From Tissierellia bacterium (lineage in GTDB: Bacteria > Bacillota > Clostridia > Tissierellales > Dethiosulfatibacteraceae), in the NCBI GenBank assembly GCA_007116605.1, contig SKID01000345.1, positions 1 through 13,272 of the forward strand: a DNA stretch of 13,272 nucleotides, written 5' to 3'. Of this stretch, positions 1-5,253 are shown piece after piece. Each line of letters begins with the position of its first letter. Positions within the stretch are counted from its first letter, which is position 1. The notes under the pieces were generated by a model, which was not told where the DNA came from, did no database searches, and saw only the letters and a program-made list of their open reading frames with translations. The position numbers and the translations under genes are program-made.

Positions 1-94
1 AGCCGTAGAGTCTTACCAAGCGAATTAGCCATCAAAACCGGGATTTCTCCGTACTGACGATTTTGATCCTATAAATAGGCGGTTACTCCCTCTA
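1..94 (-). promoter_or_regulatory. yybP-ykoY family (Mn2+) riboswitch aptamer, runs to the left edge
   Basis: Read on the minus strand, this stretch has the family's conserved pieces in order. They are GAGGGAGTA at the 5' side of P1, a short P2 hairpin (CCTATTTATAGG), the CAAAATCGTCA segment, a small hairpin (ACGGAGAAATCCCGG), the closing strand CCGGTTTTGATG, a last hairpin, and the 3' side AAGACTCTAC. P1 pairs TAGAG (90-94) with CTCTA (6-10). The order and the ATCGTCA / CCGGTTTTG pairing match what I remember of the Lactococcus yybP-ykoY aptamer. Members of this family bind Mn2+ and usually turn on Mn exporters or MntP/TerC/UPF0016-type membrane proteins. The expression platform and the controlled gene lie beyond position 1, so the target is unknown. 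A strong promoter 10 nt upstream supports transcription in this direction. Confidence 0.82.
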
Positions 95-103
95 TCTAAC
101 TCG

Positions 104-132
104 AGTATAGAACTAAAGGAGATTTTTGTCAA
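104..132 (-). promoter_or_regulatory. Sigma-A promoter of the riboswitch transcript
   Basis: On the minus strand, TTGACA (127-132) and TATACT (104-109) are separated by exactly 17 nt. Transcription would start near position 97, just before the P1 helix of the riboswitch, so the aptamer sits at the very 5' end of the RNA. Confidence 0.85.
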
Positions 133-286
133 TAGGAAGGGACGAACAATCTTTTATCCTTTAAATTATTTTTTTTTTAAAATAGGATATTGAAATAACA
201 GACAAAATGTGACAAACTGTTAAGGTTAAAGACATCAAATTCCAAGCAGAGAGAAGTTTGTGATGAACATAAATGGAGAGTAAATC

Positions 287-1666
287 ATGGAAAGTATGAA
301 TAAAAAAACCCTTAAACTCGCATTACCTTCAATAGCAGAAATGATGATGCAAACATTACTGGGAATTGCAGATACAGCCATGGTAGGAAGCCTTGGTGGA
401 ATAGCCATTGCAGCAATTAGTTTTACAGATGCACCCATGATGGTCATGCTATCTTTTTTTGCCGCAATTAGTGTAGGAACCACTGCATTAGTGGCCAGGT
501 TTGTGGGAGCGAAAAACTTTGCTGATGCAGAAGAAACCATCAAACAATCATTAATTATCAGTGTGCTTTCGTCAGTTGTGTTCACCCTATTAATGATGGC
601 CATTTCCAAACAAGTGGTATCTTGGATGGGTGCAGAGCCAGATGTCATTCCTCATGCAGAAGAGTACTTGAGATTTGTGTTGTTAGGTCTTCCAGGATTG
701 ATACTGACCATGATCATGTCAGGGGCTTTAAGGGGAGCAGGAGATACCAAGTCACCCATGTTAGTTAATGGCTTATCTAATATAATCAACATTGTAGGAA
801 ACTTTTTGCTCATATTTCCCACTCGTCAAATTGTATTAGGGCTACCTTTTATTGAGAGACAATGGACGTTTATCATGTGGGGAGCCGGTTGGGGAGTTGC
901 GGGAGCAGCCATTGCTACAAGTCTTAGTCGTTGGATTGCAGCAATATTAATTTTGAAACTAATATTTGGAAAAAAAGGAAAGTATCACATTAGGATTGAT
1001 AAAAAACTAACCTTCCATCGAGAGATACTAAGCAAAATATTAAAAGTAGGATTACCTGCAGCAGGAGAGCAACTTGTTTTTCGACTAGCCCAATTGACCT
1101 TCTTTAGAATAGTGGCTAGTTTAGGAACAGTAATGGTGGCTGCTCACAGAATTACGATGACATCAGAGTCCATTTCATTTATGCCAGGTTGGGGTTTTGC
1201 CTTAGCATCCACAACACTGGTAGGACAATACCTAGGAGCTAATGACCCTGAAAAAGCAAAGGAGGGAGGCTACACCGCCGCCAAAATGGCCATGGCTGTC
1301 ATGATCTTTTTTGGCATCCTGTTTTTCTTTTTCCCAAGAATCTTTATACGTATTTTTACAACAGAAGAACCCATAATTGAACAGGCAGTTATATGCTTGA
1401 GAATTGTAGCCATATCTCAACCTTTTTTAGCCATGACAATGGTTTTTGCTGGAGGACTTAGAGGTGCAGGTGACACTAAAACAGTGCTAAGAATTACGGG
1501 AATAGGGTCTTGGGTGATAAGAGTAGGGGGAGGATACTTTTTAGCTATTGTCCTAGGAATTGGACTAGCAGGTGCTTGGACAGCCATGACCATTGATTTT
1601 ATGGTCAGGGGAACCACCTATTACTATATATTTAAAAAAGGGAAATGGCAGGATATAGAAATTTAG
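287..1666 (+). CDS. MATE family multidrug/Na+(H+)-coupled efflux transporter
   Basis: A 459-residue, very hydrophobic inner-membrane protein, the usual length for the multidrug and toxic compound extrusion family, with room for 12 membrane helices. The two halves carry the same internal signature, LRGAGDTK at residues 148-155 and again at 391-398. This is typical of the duplicated six-helix MATE fold and of the DinF/NorM-like bacterial branch. Family members exchange Na+ or H+ for cationic drugs or metabolites; the substrate cannot be read from sequence. The ATG at 287 is preferred because GGAGAG ends about 6 nt upstream; the next ATG (296) is less well spaced. The gene stands alone, divergent from the Mn2+ riboswitch transcript. 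A weak TTGAAA at 190-195 is the only promoter hint. I see no T-rich plus-strand terminator after the stop. The riboswitch points away and does not control this gene. Confidence 0.93.
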   Translation: MESMNKKTLKLALPSIAEMMMQTLLGIADTAMVGSLGGIAIAAISFTDAPMMVMLSFFAAISVGTTALVARFVGAKNFADAEETIKQSLIISVLSSVVFTLLMMAISKQVVSWMGAEPDVIPHAEEYLRFVLLGLPGLILTMIMSGALRGAGDTKSPMLVNGLSNIINIVGNFLLIFPTRQIVLGLPFIERQWTFIMWGAGWGVAGAAIATSLSRWIAAILILKLIFGKKGKYHIRIDKKLTFHREILSKILKVGLPAAGEQLVFRLAQLTFFRIVASLGTVMVAAHRITMTSESISFMPGWGFALASTTLVGQYLGANDPEKAKEGGYTAAKMAMAVMIFFGILFFFFPRIFIRIFTTEEPIIEQAVICLRIVAISQPFLAMTMVFAGGLRGAGDTKTVLRITGIGSWVIRVGGGYFLAIVLGIGLAGAWTAMTIDFMVRGTTYYYIFKKGKWQDIEI

Positions 1667-1688
1667 AAGTTGCGGTAATTCAGACATT

Positions 1689-1712
1689 AAAAAAACCGCA
1701 AAAGTTGCGGTT
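1689..1712 (-). terminator. Intrinsic terminator of the tRNA-Val transcript
   Basis: On the minus strand an 8-bp stem, AACCGCAA (1705-1712) with TTGCGGTT (1694-1701), closes a 3-nt loop and runs into a T tract (rc of 1689-1695). It begins 4 nt after the tRNA CCA end. Confidence 0.85.
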
Positions 1713-1716
1713 ATCT

Positions 1717-1792
1717 TGGTGGGCGTAACAGGGCTCGAACCTATGACCCCCTGCTTGTAAGGCAGGTGCTCTCCCAGCTGAGCTATACGCCC
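1717..1792 (-). tRNA. tRNA-Val: tRNA-Val (anticodon UAC)
   Basis: A complete 76-nt cloverleaf on the minus strand. The acceptor GGGCGTA pairs with TACGCCC (1721-1727). The D arm is AGCTCAGCTGGGAGAGC. The anticodon stem CCTGC/GCAGG closes loop CTTACAA, giving anticodon TAC, which reads valine GTA-type codons. The T loop TTCGAGC follows, then discriminator A and an encoded CCA (1717-1719). It has its own promoter and terminator, so it is a single-gene transcription unit antisense to the flanking plus-strand genes. Confidence 0.97.
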
Positions 1793-1805
1793 AAGATGTA
1801 TTTCA

Positions 1806-1834
1806 ATAATAACAGAACCCTTCACGGATGTCAA
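1806..1834 (-). promoter_or_regulatory. Promoter of tRNA-Val
   Basis: On the minus strand, TTGACA (1829-1834) and TATTAT (1806-1811) are spaced 17 nt apart. The predicted start lies about 7 nt before the first base of the tRNA. Confidence 0.85.
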
Positions 1835-1935
1835 TGAAAAAATCCTGATTTGGCAATGACTAATAAGGCTATTTTTTCAATGATAGACTTCCCCTCATCG
1901 TTTCACATTTGATGCTTTGTGCGGTTTCTTTACAA

Positions 1936-2435
1936 GGATAAAACCGTATCCTCGCTGCTTAGTATTTAGGTCATTTGCTGTGGATACAACAGCATCTTCG
2001 TTGCTTAGTATTGAATCCTTTGCTTTTATAGGGATACCCCAGTATCATCGCTGCTTAGTACTTAGATCCTTTTCTTTTTTAAGATTTAAATGAAGAAAAG
2101 GATCACATAATGCGCGACTCAGATACGTGGGGTATCCTTTAATGATCTGAATTTGAAGCAAAGAATCCAATGATGCGCACCTTAGATGCATGTTGTATCC
2201 TTTATAACTGAAATGAAAGGAAGCAAATAACCACATAATGCGCGACTCGGAGACGTGTTTTATCCTTTAGTTAGCCTAAGCGAGGAAGCAAAGGGTCACA
2301 TAATGCGCGACTCATCAACAGGACTCTTGGGTTTAGATGTCGTTAAGACGGAAACTGACCTTAGAGACCGTTATCCAGGACTTTCCTTATATTATAAACT
2401 TGCACTGTGAGTCATCGGAGAAGCATGTTGTATCC
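1936..2435. repeat. Nested inverted-repeat array of 46-bp units (B-C-D / D'-C'-B'-A'), unknown function
   Basis: This is most of a gene-free stretch (1835-2660). Left units start at 1936 (B), 1982 (C) and 2032 (D), each beginning GGATA and carrying GCTTAGTA. Right units start at 2092 (D'), 2155 (C'), 2220 (B') and 2285 (A'), each beginning GAAG and ending TATCC, with CATAATGCGCGACTC or a close variant in the middle. Each left unit matches its own right partner best: CCCC with GGGG in D/D', CAACA with TGTTG in C/C', AAAAC with GTTTT in B/B'. The whole therefore folds as one long imperfect hairpin with apical loop 2078-2091. In D/D' the pairs are GGATACCCC/GGGGTATCC, GTATC/GATAC, TCGC/GCGA and a 12-bp block of GATCC plus the run after it, with a recurring internal loop around GCTTAGTA. 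Right units carry extra linkers of 17-19 nt. A degenerate left partner A may lie at about 1884-1935. I see no coding capacity and no clear promoter into it. Confidence 0.8.
2317..2416. other. Apparent ~100-bp insertion splitting repeat unit A'
   Basis: Unit A' begins normally at 2285, follows the other right units to GCGCGACTC (2305-2313), and resumes at GGAGAAGCATGTTGTATCC (2417-2435). Unit B' has GACTC joined directly to GGAGA. About 100 extra bases lie between, flanked by TCATC at 2312-2316 and 2412-2416, which could be a 5-bp target duplication. The insert has no open reading frame and no convincing terminal inverted repeat. Its first bases belong to a 17-bp string found again at 12937-12953. 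It could be a small non-autonomous element, or simply divergent spacer. Confidence 0.45.
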
Positions 2436-2470
2436 TCAAAATGTCAAAAATTAATTAATTCGATAAAAGC

Positions 2471-2511
2471 ATAAAAACCTTGATAAAACTAGATTTTTAT
2501 CAAAAAAGGTT
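2471..2511 (-). terminator. AT-rich hairpin upstream of the cold-shock gene, possible minus-strand terminator
   Basis: A 9-bp stem (TTGATAAAA 2480-2488 with TTTTATCAA 2495-2503) extends through AACC (2476-2479) and GGTT (2508-2511) across a 4-nt bulge. Read on the minus strand it is followed by TTTTTAT, as in an intrinsic terminator. It also touches the -35 box of the csp promoter, so an operator role is an alternative. No minus-strand gene ending here is visible. Confidence 0.35.
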
Positions 2512-2538
2512 GCAATGAAAATGTTTTCAATATATAAT
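2510..2538 (+). promoter_or_regulatory. Promoter of the cold-shock gene
   Basis: TTGCAA (2510-2515) and TATAAT (2533-2538) are spaced 17 nt apart. Transcription from about 2545 gives a 5' untranslated leader of about 129 nt. Long leaders are common for cspA-type genes, where the leader folds differently in the cold. Confidence 0.75.
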
Positions 2539-2673
2539 ATAGACGTTACCTTTAAAGATGTTATTCGTATTTTTAAAAATTAGTTTTGGATTCATCAGTT
2601 ATTCAATTCATCAATTTTTGAGTAGGACACACATTGTTTTAAAGGAAAAATTTTTATCGGAGGAAACATTTAA

Positions 2674-2874
2674 ATGACTACAGGAACAGTAAAATGGTTT
2701 GATTCACAAAAAGGCTTTGGATTTATCACAAGCGATGATGGGAAAGATGTGTTTGTTCACTATTCAAAAATTGACAAACCAAACTTCAAAACATTGGAAG
2801 AAGGCGAAAAAGTCGAATTCAATGTGGTAGAAGGGGCAAAAGGACCACAAGCAGAAGACGTAAGATCAATATAG
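2674..2874 (+). CDS. Cold-shock protein (CspA/CspB family RNA chaperone)
   Basis: A 66-residue single cold-shock domain, the usual length for bacterial Csp proteins. The RNA-binding motifs are KGFGFI (residues 13-18, RNP1) and VFVHY (26-30, RNP2), and the N-terminal TGTVKWFD is typical. Such proteins bind single-stranded RNA and DNA in the cytoplasm and melt secondary structure, in the cold or in normal growth. The start is fixed by CGGAGGAAA about 10 nt upstream. It is monocistronic, with its own promoter, long leader and strong terminator. The sequence does not say whether this copy is cold-inducible or constitutive. Confidence 0.97.
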   Translation: MTTGTVKWFDSQKGFGFITSDDGKDVFVHYSKIDKPNFKTLEEGEKVEFNVVEGAKGPQAEDVRSI

Positions 2875-2923
2875 CACTTTAGAATTACAAAAATAGTAAA
2901 CTTTGATCATAAGTACAAAAGGT

Positions 2924-2980
2924 AAAGAGAACCCGACAAGTTTTAGACTGTTGTCCAATCATTGTCGGGTTCTCTTTTTT
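2924..2980 (+). terminator. Strong terminator between convergent csp and ilvA
   Basis: A 16-bp perfect stem (2924-2939 with 2962-2977, core GAGAACCCGACAA) closes a 22-nt loop and ends in TTTTTT (2975-2980). The T tract overlaps the ilvA stop codon (2979-2981). Read on the minus strand, the same hairpin is followed by TTTACCTTTT, so it can probably stop ilvA transcripts as well. Confidence 0.9.
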
Positions 2981-4220
2981 AGTACACACGATGCACTTTA
3001 AATCCATTTTTGGAAAGCTGAAAAATAATTTCGTCAATATGTTGATGACCATTTGTCTCGGCAGTCACTTCTAATTGAACATTTTCAAATCGATCCATCG
3101 CTTTAAATTGATTATGGTCTAATTTAATAACATTAGCTTTTAAATCAGCTAGAATTTGAGAGATCTTTAATAATTGACCAGGAATATCCGGCAAGTCAAC
3201 AGTAAAACACAAAACGCGACCTCTTGAAACCAATCCTTTATTAATCATTGATGAAATTGTGACCACATCTATATTACCGCCACTAATGACACTGACAATC
3301 TTCTTGTTAGAGACGGTGAGTTTTTTAAGGGCAGCTAGGGTGAGTACACCAGCAGTTTCACCTACTAACTTGTGTTTTTCGATGAGCATCAACAGGGCTT
3401 CCATGATTTCTTTTTCAGTCACTGTAATAATGCCATCAACAAAACATTTAGCAATTTCAAAAGGGATATCCCCAGGTTTTTTAACGGCAACACCTTCTGC
3501 AGAAGTTTTAATAAAATTAAGCTCACAAATACGGTCTTCATCTAAAGAATGTTTCATTGTCATAGCGCCTTCAGGCTCTACGCCGATGACTCTCACATTG
3601 GGATTCATTGCTTTTACAGCCAAGGCAATACCTGAGATGAGACCACCACCACCAATAGGAACTAATATTTCATCTACATCAGACAATTCATTTAATATCT
3701 CATAACCAATGGTTCCTTGACCACAAATCACATCATAATCATTAAAGGGATGAATAAACTCTCGACCTTCTTCTTGGGCAATTTCCATAGCCCGATTATA
3801 AGCATCATCATAAATATCTCCGTGAATAATCACTTCTGAGCCGTGTTTTCTTGTGGCTTCAATTTTAATCAAGGGTGTGACAATGGGCATGACAATTTTA
3901 GAGGAAATACCTAAAGTTTTAGCTGAGTAAGCCACTCCCTGTGCATGATTACCAGCAGAAGAAGCTACGATACCTTTTTTCTTAATATCTTCGGGAAGGT
4001 TAAAGATTTTGTTATAAGCACCTCTGATTTTAAATGATCCTGTAAACTGCAAGTTTTCAGGTTTCAGATACACTTTATTACGAGATTCTTGGCTAAAAAA
4101 ATCACTGTAAATTAAAGGTGTCTCCTTTATGACCCCCTGAAGATTTTTGTTTGCTTTTTGGATATCATCTAGGATGACATTGGGATTAAATGTTTCTTTT
4201 TTAGTCTCTAATAAACTCAT
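2979..4220 (-). CDS. ilvA: Threonine ammonia-lyase (threonine deaminase), biosynthetic, with C-terminal ACT domain
   Basis: A PLP enzyme converting L-threonine to 2-oxobutanoate and ammonia, the first committed step to isoleucine. At 413 residues it is the medium-length form with one C-terminal ACT domain, rather than the long two-ACT-like enzyme of E. coli. Fold-type II features are the PLP lysine in SFKIRGA (K64), SSAGNHAQG (87-95), the phosphate-binding GGGG at 190-193 and SGGN at 313-316. The ACT domain covers about 335-413 and starts LCFTVDLPDIPGQL. ACT domains of this class usually bind isoleucine or valine for feedback control. AGGAGG lies just upstream of the ATG. The gene is divergent from the ilv operon and has its own T-box leader with an isoleucine specifier, which favours a biosynthetic over a catabolic (TdcB) role. 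Confidence 0.95.
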   Translation of the reverse strand: MSLLETKKETFNPNVILDDIQKANKNLQGVIKETPLIYSDFFSQESRNKVYLKPENLQFTGSFKIRGAYNKIFNLPEDIKKKGIVASSAGNHAQGVAYSAKTLGISSKIVMPIVTPLIKIEATRKHGSEVIIHGDIYDDAYNRAMEIAQEEGREFIHPFNDYDVICGQGTIGYEILNELSDVDEILVPIGGGGLISGIALAVKAMNPNVRVIGVEPEGAMTMKHSLDEDRICELNFIKTSAEGVAVKKPGDIPFEIAKCFVDGIITVTEKEIMEALLMLIEKHKLVGETAGVLTLAALKKLTVSNKKIVSVISGGNIDVVTISSMINKGLVSRGRVLCFTVDLPDIPGQLLKISQILADLKANVIKLDHNQFKAMDRFENVQLEVTAETNGHQHIDEIIFQLSKNGFKVHRVY

Positions 4221-4485
4221 ATTTCCTCCTTAACAACAAAAAACGCCTCTTGTTATACAAGAGACGGGTTATCCGCGGTACCACTCTAATTGCTCCGAAG
4301 AGCCACTCAATCGGTTCTAACAAACCTAAACCTTATAACGGGGTTAACCGTGACTTCCTACTGGTATTCAGAAGCCCTTCTCAGGAGTGATGCAACAAAA
4401 CATGAACCATCGATTTTCACCAACCATCGACTCTCTATAGGCGTGAATTTTGTCTTGTCTCCGTCAACAAATGTATCTAAACTTG
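4221..4485 (-). promoter_or_regulatory. T-box riboswitch leader of ilvA (Ile specifier ATC)
   Basis: The minus-strand leader carries the T-box sequence AGAGTGGTACCGCGG (4273-4287) and the Stem I AGAGAG element (4431-4436), followed by the GGTTGGTGAAAA region. The specifier is read as ATC at 4389-4391, in GCATCACTCCTGAG, directly after a strand that re-pairs with the 5' side of Stem I (ACAAAA/TTTTGT). ATC is an isoleucine codon and agrees with the gene. Uncharged tRNA-Ile would stabilise the antiterminator through its free CCA end and allow read-through into ilvA. The specifier assignment rests on manual folding. Confidence 0.92.
4238..4266 (-). terminator. T-box-controlled terminator of the ilvA leader
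   Basis: On the minus strand CGTCTCTTGT and ACAAGAGGCG form a 10-bp stem (one T-G pair) around ATA, followed by TTTTTT (rc of 4238-4243). Its 5' arm lies just after the T-box sequence, as expected for the alternative structure to the antiterminator. Confidence 0.9.
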
Positions 4486-4490
4486 TACCT

Positions 4491-4519
4491 ATTCTAAAAG
4501 CTACTCATGAATTTGTCAA
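4491..4519 (-). promoter_or_regulatory. Promoter of the ilvA leader
   Basis: On the minus strand, TTGACA (4514-4519) and TAGAAT (4491-4496) are 17 nt apart. Its -35 box lies 54 bp from that of the divergent ilv operon promoter. Confidence 0.82.
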
Positions 4520-4573
4520 GAAAAATATTTAGAATCTTGAAAACAAAGATAAAAAAGACGATAAATAAATGTG

Positions 4574-4602
4574 TTGACAATAATCAAACTAATCTGTATA
4601 AT
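4574..4602 (+). promoter_or_regulatory. Main promoter of the ilv operon (T-box leader)
   Basis: TTGACA (4574-4579) and TATAAT (4597-4602) match consensus perfectly with a 17-nt spacer. Transcription should start near 4609 and enter the T-box leader. Confidence 0.9.
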
Positions 4603-4608
4603 CTTACA

Positions 4609-4896
4609 CAAGTACAAAAGCTTTGATGGAGACAAAAGTATCTATTTGTTGATTTAGAGAGCCAGTGGTTGGTGAAAACTGGTGAGACATAGATAGTCAA
4701 TGATCACTCCGGAGCTGCCGAGTCGAAAGCAATTCGAGTAGACGAGGTCGTTAGCCTACGTTACAGGGATAGAGTTCAAAGAATAAATCTTTCGACTTGA
4801 TGAGAGGCGACAATTGTCGCAAATAGGGTGGTACCGCGAAAGACCTTTCGTCCCTATACATATCTTAGATATGTGTAGAGATGAGAGGTTTTTTTT
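4609..4896 (+). promoter_or_regulatory. T-box riboswitch leader of the ilv operon (Ile specifier ATC)
   Basis: The T-box sequence is GGGTGGTACCGCG (4826-4838). Stem I shows AAAAGTA on its 5' side, AGAGAG, and GGTTGGTGAAAACT. The strand TATCTAT re-pairs with ATAGATA (4689-4695). The specifier is read as ATC at 4703-4705, in TGATCACTCCGGAGC. This is the same amino acid as in the divergent ilvA leader, although the surrounding sequences differ. AGGG before the T-box core and TCCCT after it provide antiterminator pairing. Low isoleucyl-tRNA charging should raise transcription of the whole operon. Confidence 0.94.
4843..4896 (+). terminator. T-box-controlled terminator of the ilv operon leader
   Basis: A long hairpin pairs ACCTTTCGTCCCTATACAT with its counterpart at 4871-4889, with several G-U pairs, over a short apical loop near 4864-4868. 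Eight Ts follow (4889-4896). The 5' arm shares TTTCGTCCCT with the antiterminator, so the two folds exclude each other. Confidence 0.93.
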
Positions 4897-4931
4897 AACC
4901 ACAATCGAGTTGAGAAAAATGGAGGAAAAAA

Positions 4932-5162
4932 ATGAGTAGAACGGTATGTTTCAAGGTGTCCAATGGATTAGACTCTGCAATGAGAGTCATGGCAACATTA
5001 AGAAGAAAAAACTTTAATGTCACAGAATTTTCAATGAAAAATGAAGGAGATCAGATCGTATTAAGAGTTGCAGTAGATGATATCAATAACCCAGGTTTTG
5101 ATCGAGCCGTGATGCATGTTAAAAGGCTTGTGGATGTATTTGACGTAGTAGAAGTTTGCTAA
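4932..5162 (+). CDS. Small ACT-domain protein, acetolactate synthase regulatory subunit (IlvM-like)
   Basis: A 76-residue protein made of one ACT domain. It resembles the short IlvM/IlvN subunits of enterobacteria (about 85-95 residues) rather than the two-domain IlvH/IlvN of about 160-170 residues common in Firmicutes. Supporting similarities to E. coli IlvM, from memory, are a helix with LRRKNFNV near residues 23-30 and a C-terminal KRLVDVFDV (64-72) like KLVDVAHV. Such subunits bind the large acetolactate synthase subunit, raise its activity and can pass on valine feedback. It is the first gene after the T-box terminator, with GGAGG about 6 nt before the ATG. It is separated from ilvB by ilvC and ilvD, so the partnership is inferred from operon membership. 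It could instead be a free-standing amino-acid-sensing ACT protein. Confidence 0.8.
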   Translation: MSRTVCFKVSNGLDSAMRVMATLRRKNFNVTEFSMKNEGDQIVLRVAVDDINNPGFDRAVMHVKRLVDVFDVVEVC

Positions 5163-5171
5163 AATTCAAGG

Positions 5172-5200
5172 TTGACGAATTTGTCGCCTTGTTCTATAAT
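5172..5200 (+). promoter_or_regulatory. Internal promoter in front of ilvC
   Basis: TTGACG (5172-5177) and a perfect TATAAT (5195-5200) are 17 nt apart in the 91-bp gap between the ACT gene and ilvC. Transcription from about 5207 would bypass the T-box and leave out the small subunit gene. Confidence 0.7.
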
Positions 5201-5216
5201 GTATACAAAATACAAT

Positions 5217-5234
5217 GTGCTTTAAATAAAGTAC
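5217..5234 (+). promoter_or_regulatory. 18-bp near-perfect palindrome in the ilvC leader, possible operator
   Basis: GTGCTTTAAATAAAGTAC is palindromic apart from one pair (G-T, which can still pair in RNA). It is flanked by ACAAT on both sides (5211-5216 region and 5234-5238). It lies between the internal promoter start and the ilvC ribosome binding site, a fitting place for a repressor. No regulator can be named. Confidence 0.4.
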
Positions 5235-5253
5235 AATATACCTGGAGGATAGA

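Noticed and set aside
1..57. Plus-strand frame ending TGA at 55-57, as the tail of an upstream gene
   Set aside because: The stretch is better explained by the minus-strand riboswitch, whose conserved pieces and promoter fit closely. The short plus-strand frame has no recognisable family features.
235..648. Minus-strand 137-codon frame inside the MATE gene
   Set aside because: It is antisense to a clear membrane transporter, has no start signal, and is hydrophobic only as a mirror of the helices.
1565..1834. Minus-strand 89-codon frame over the tRNA
   Set aside because: It is the translation of tRNA-Val and the MATE antisense strand. The RIAQLGEHLPYKQ string is a well-known tRNA artefact.
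2045..2236. Minus-strand 63-codon frame in the repeat array
   Set aside because: No ribosome binding site and no protein-like composition. It merely crosses the inverted repeats.
1936..2435. CRISPR array
   Set aside because: Units are inverted and diverged, with private pairing sequences and no constant repeat separated by unique spacers. No cas genes are nearby.
3259..3705. Plus-strand 148-codon frame inside ilvA
   Set aside because: It is a shadow of the ilvA reading frame. The minus-strand protein carries all PLP-enzyme motifs.
4290..4532. Plus-strand 80-codon frame opposite the ilvA leader
   Set aside because: It lies antisense to the ilvA T-box leader and promoter, and its sequence is set by RNA structure on the other strand.
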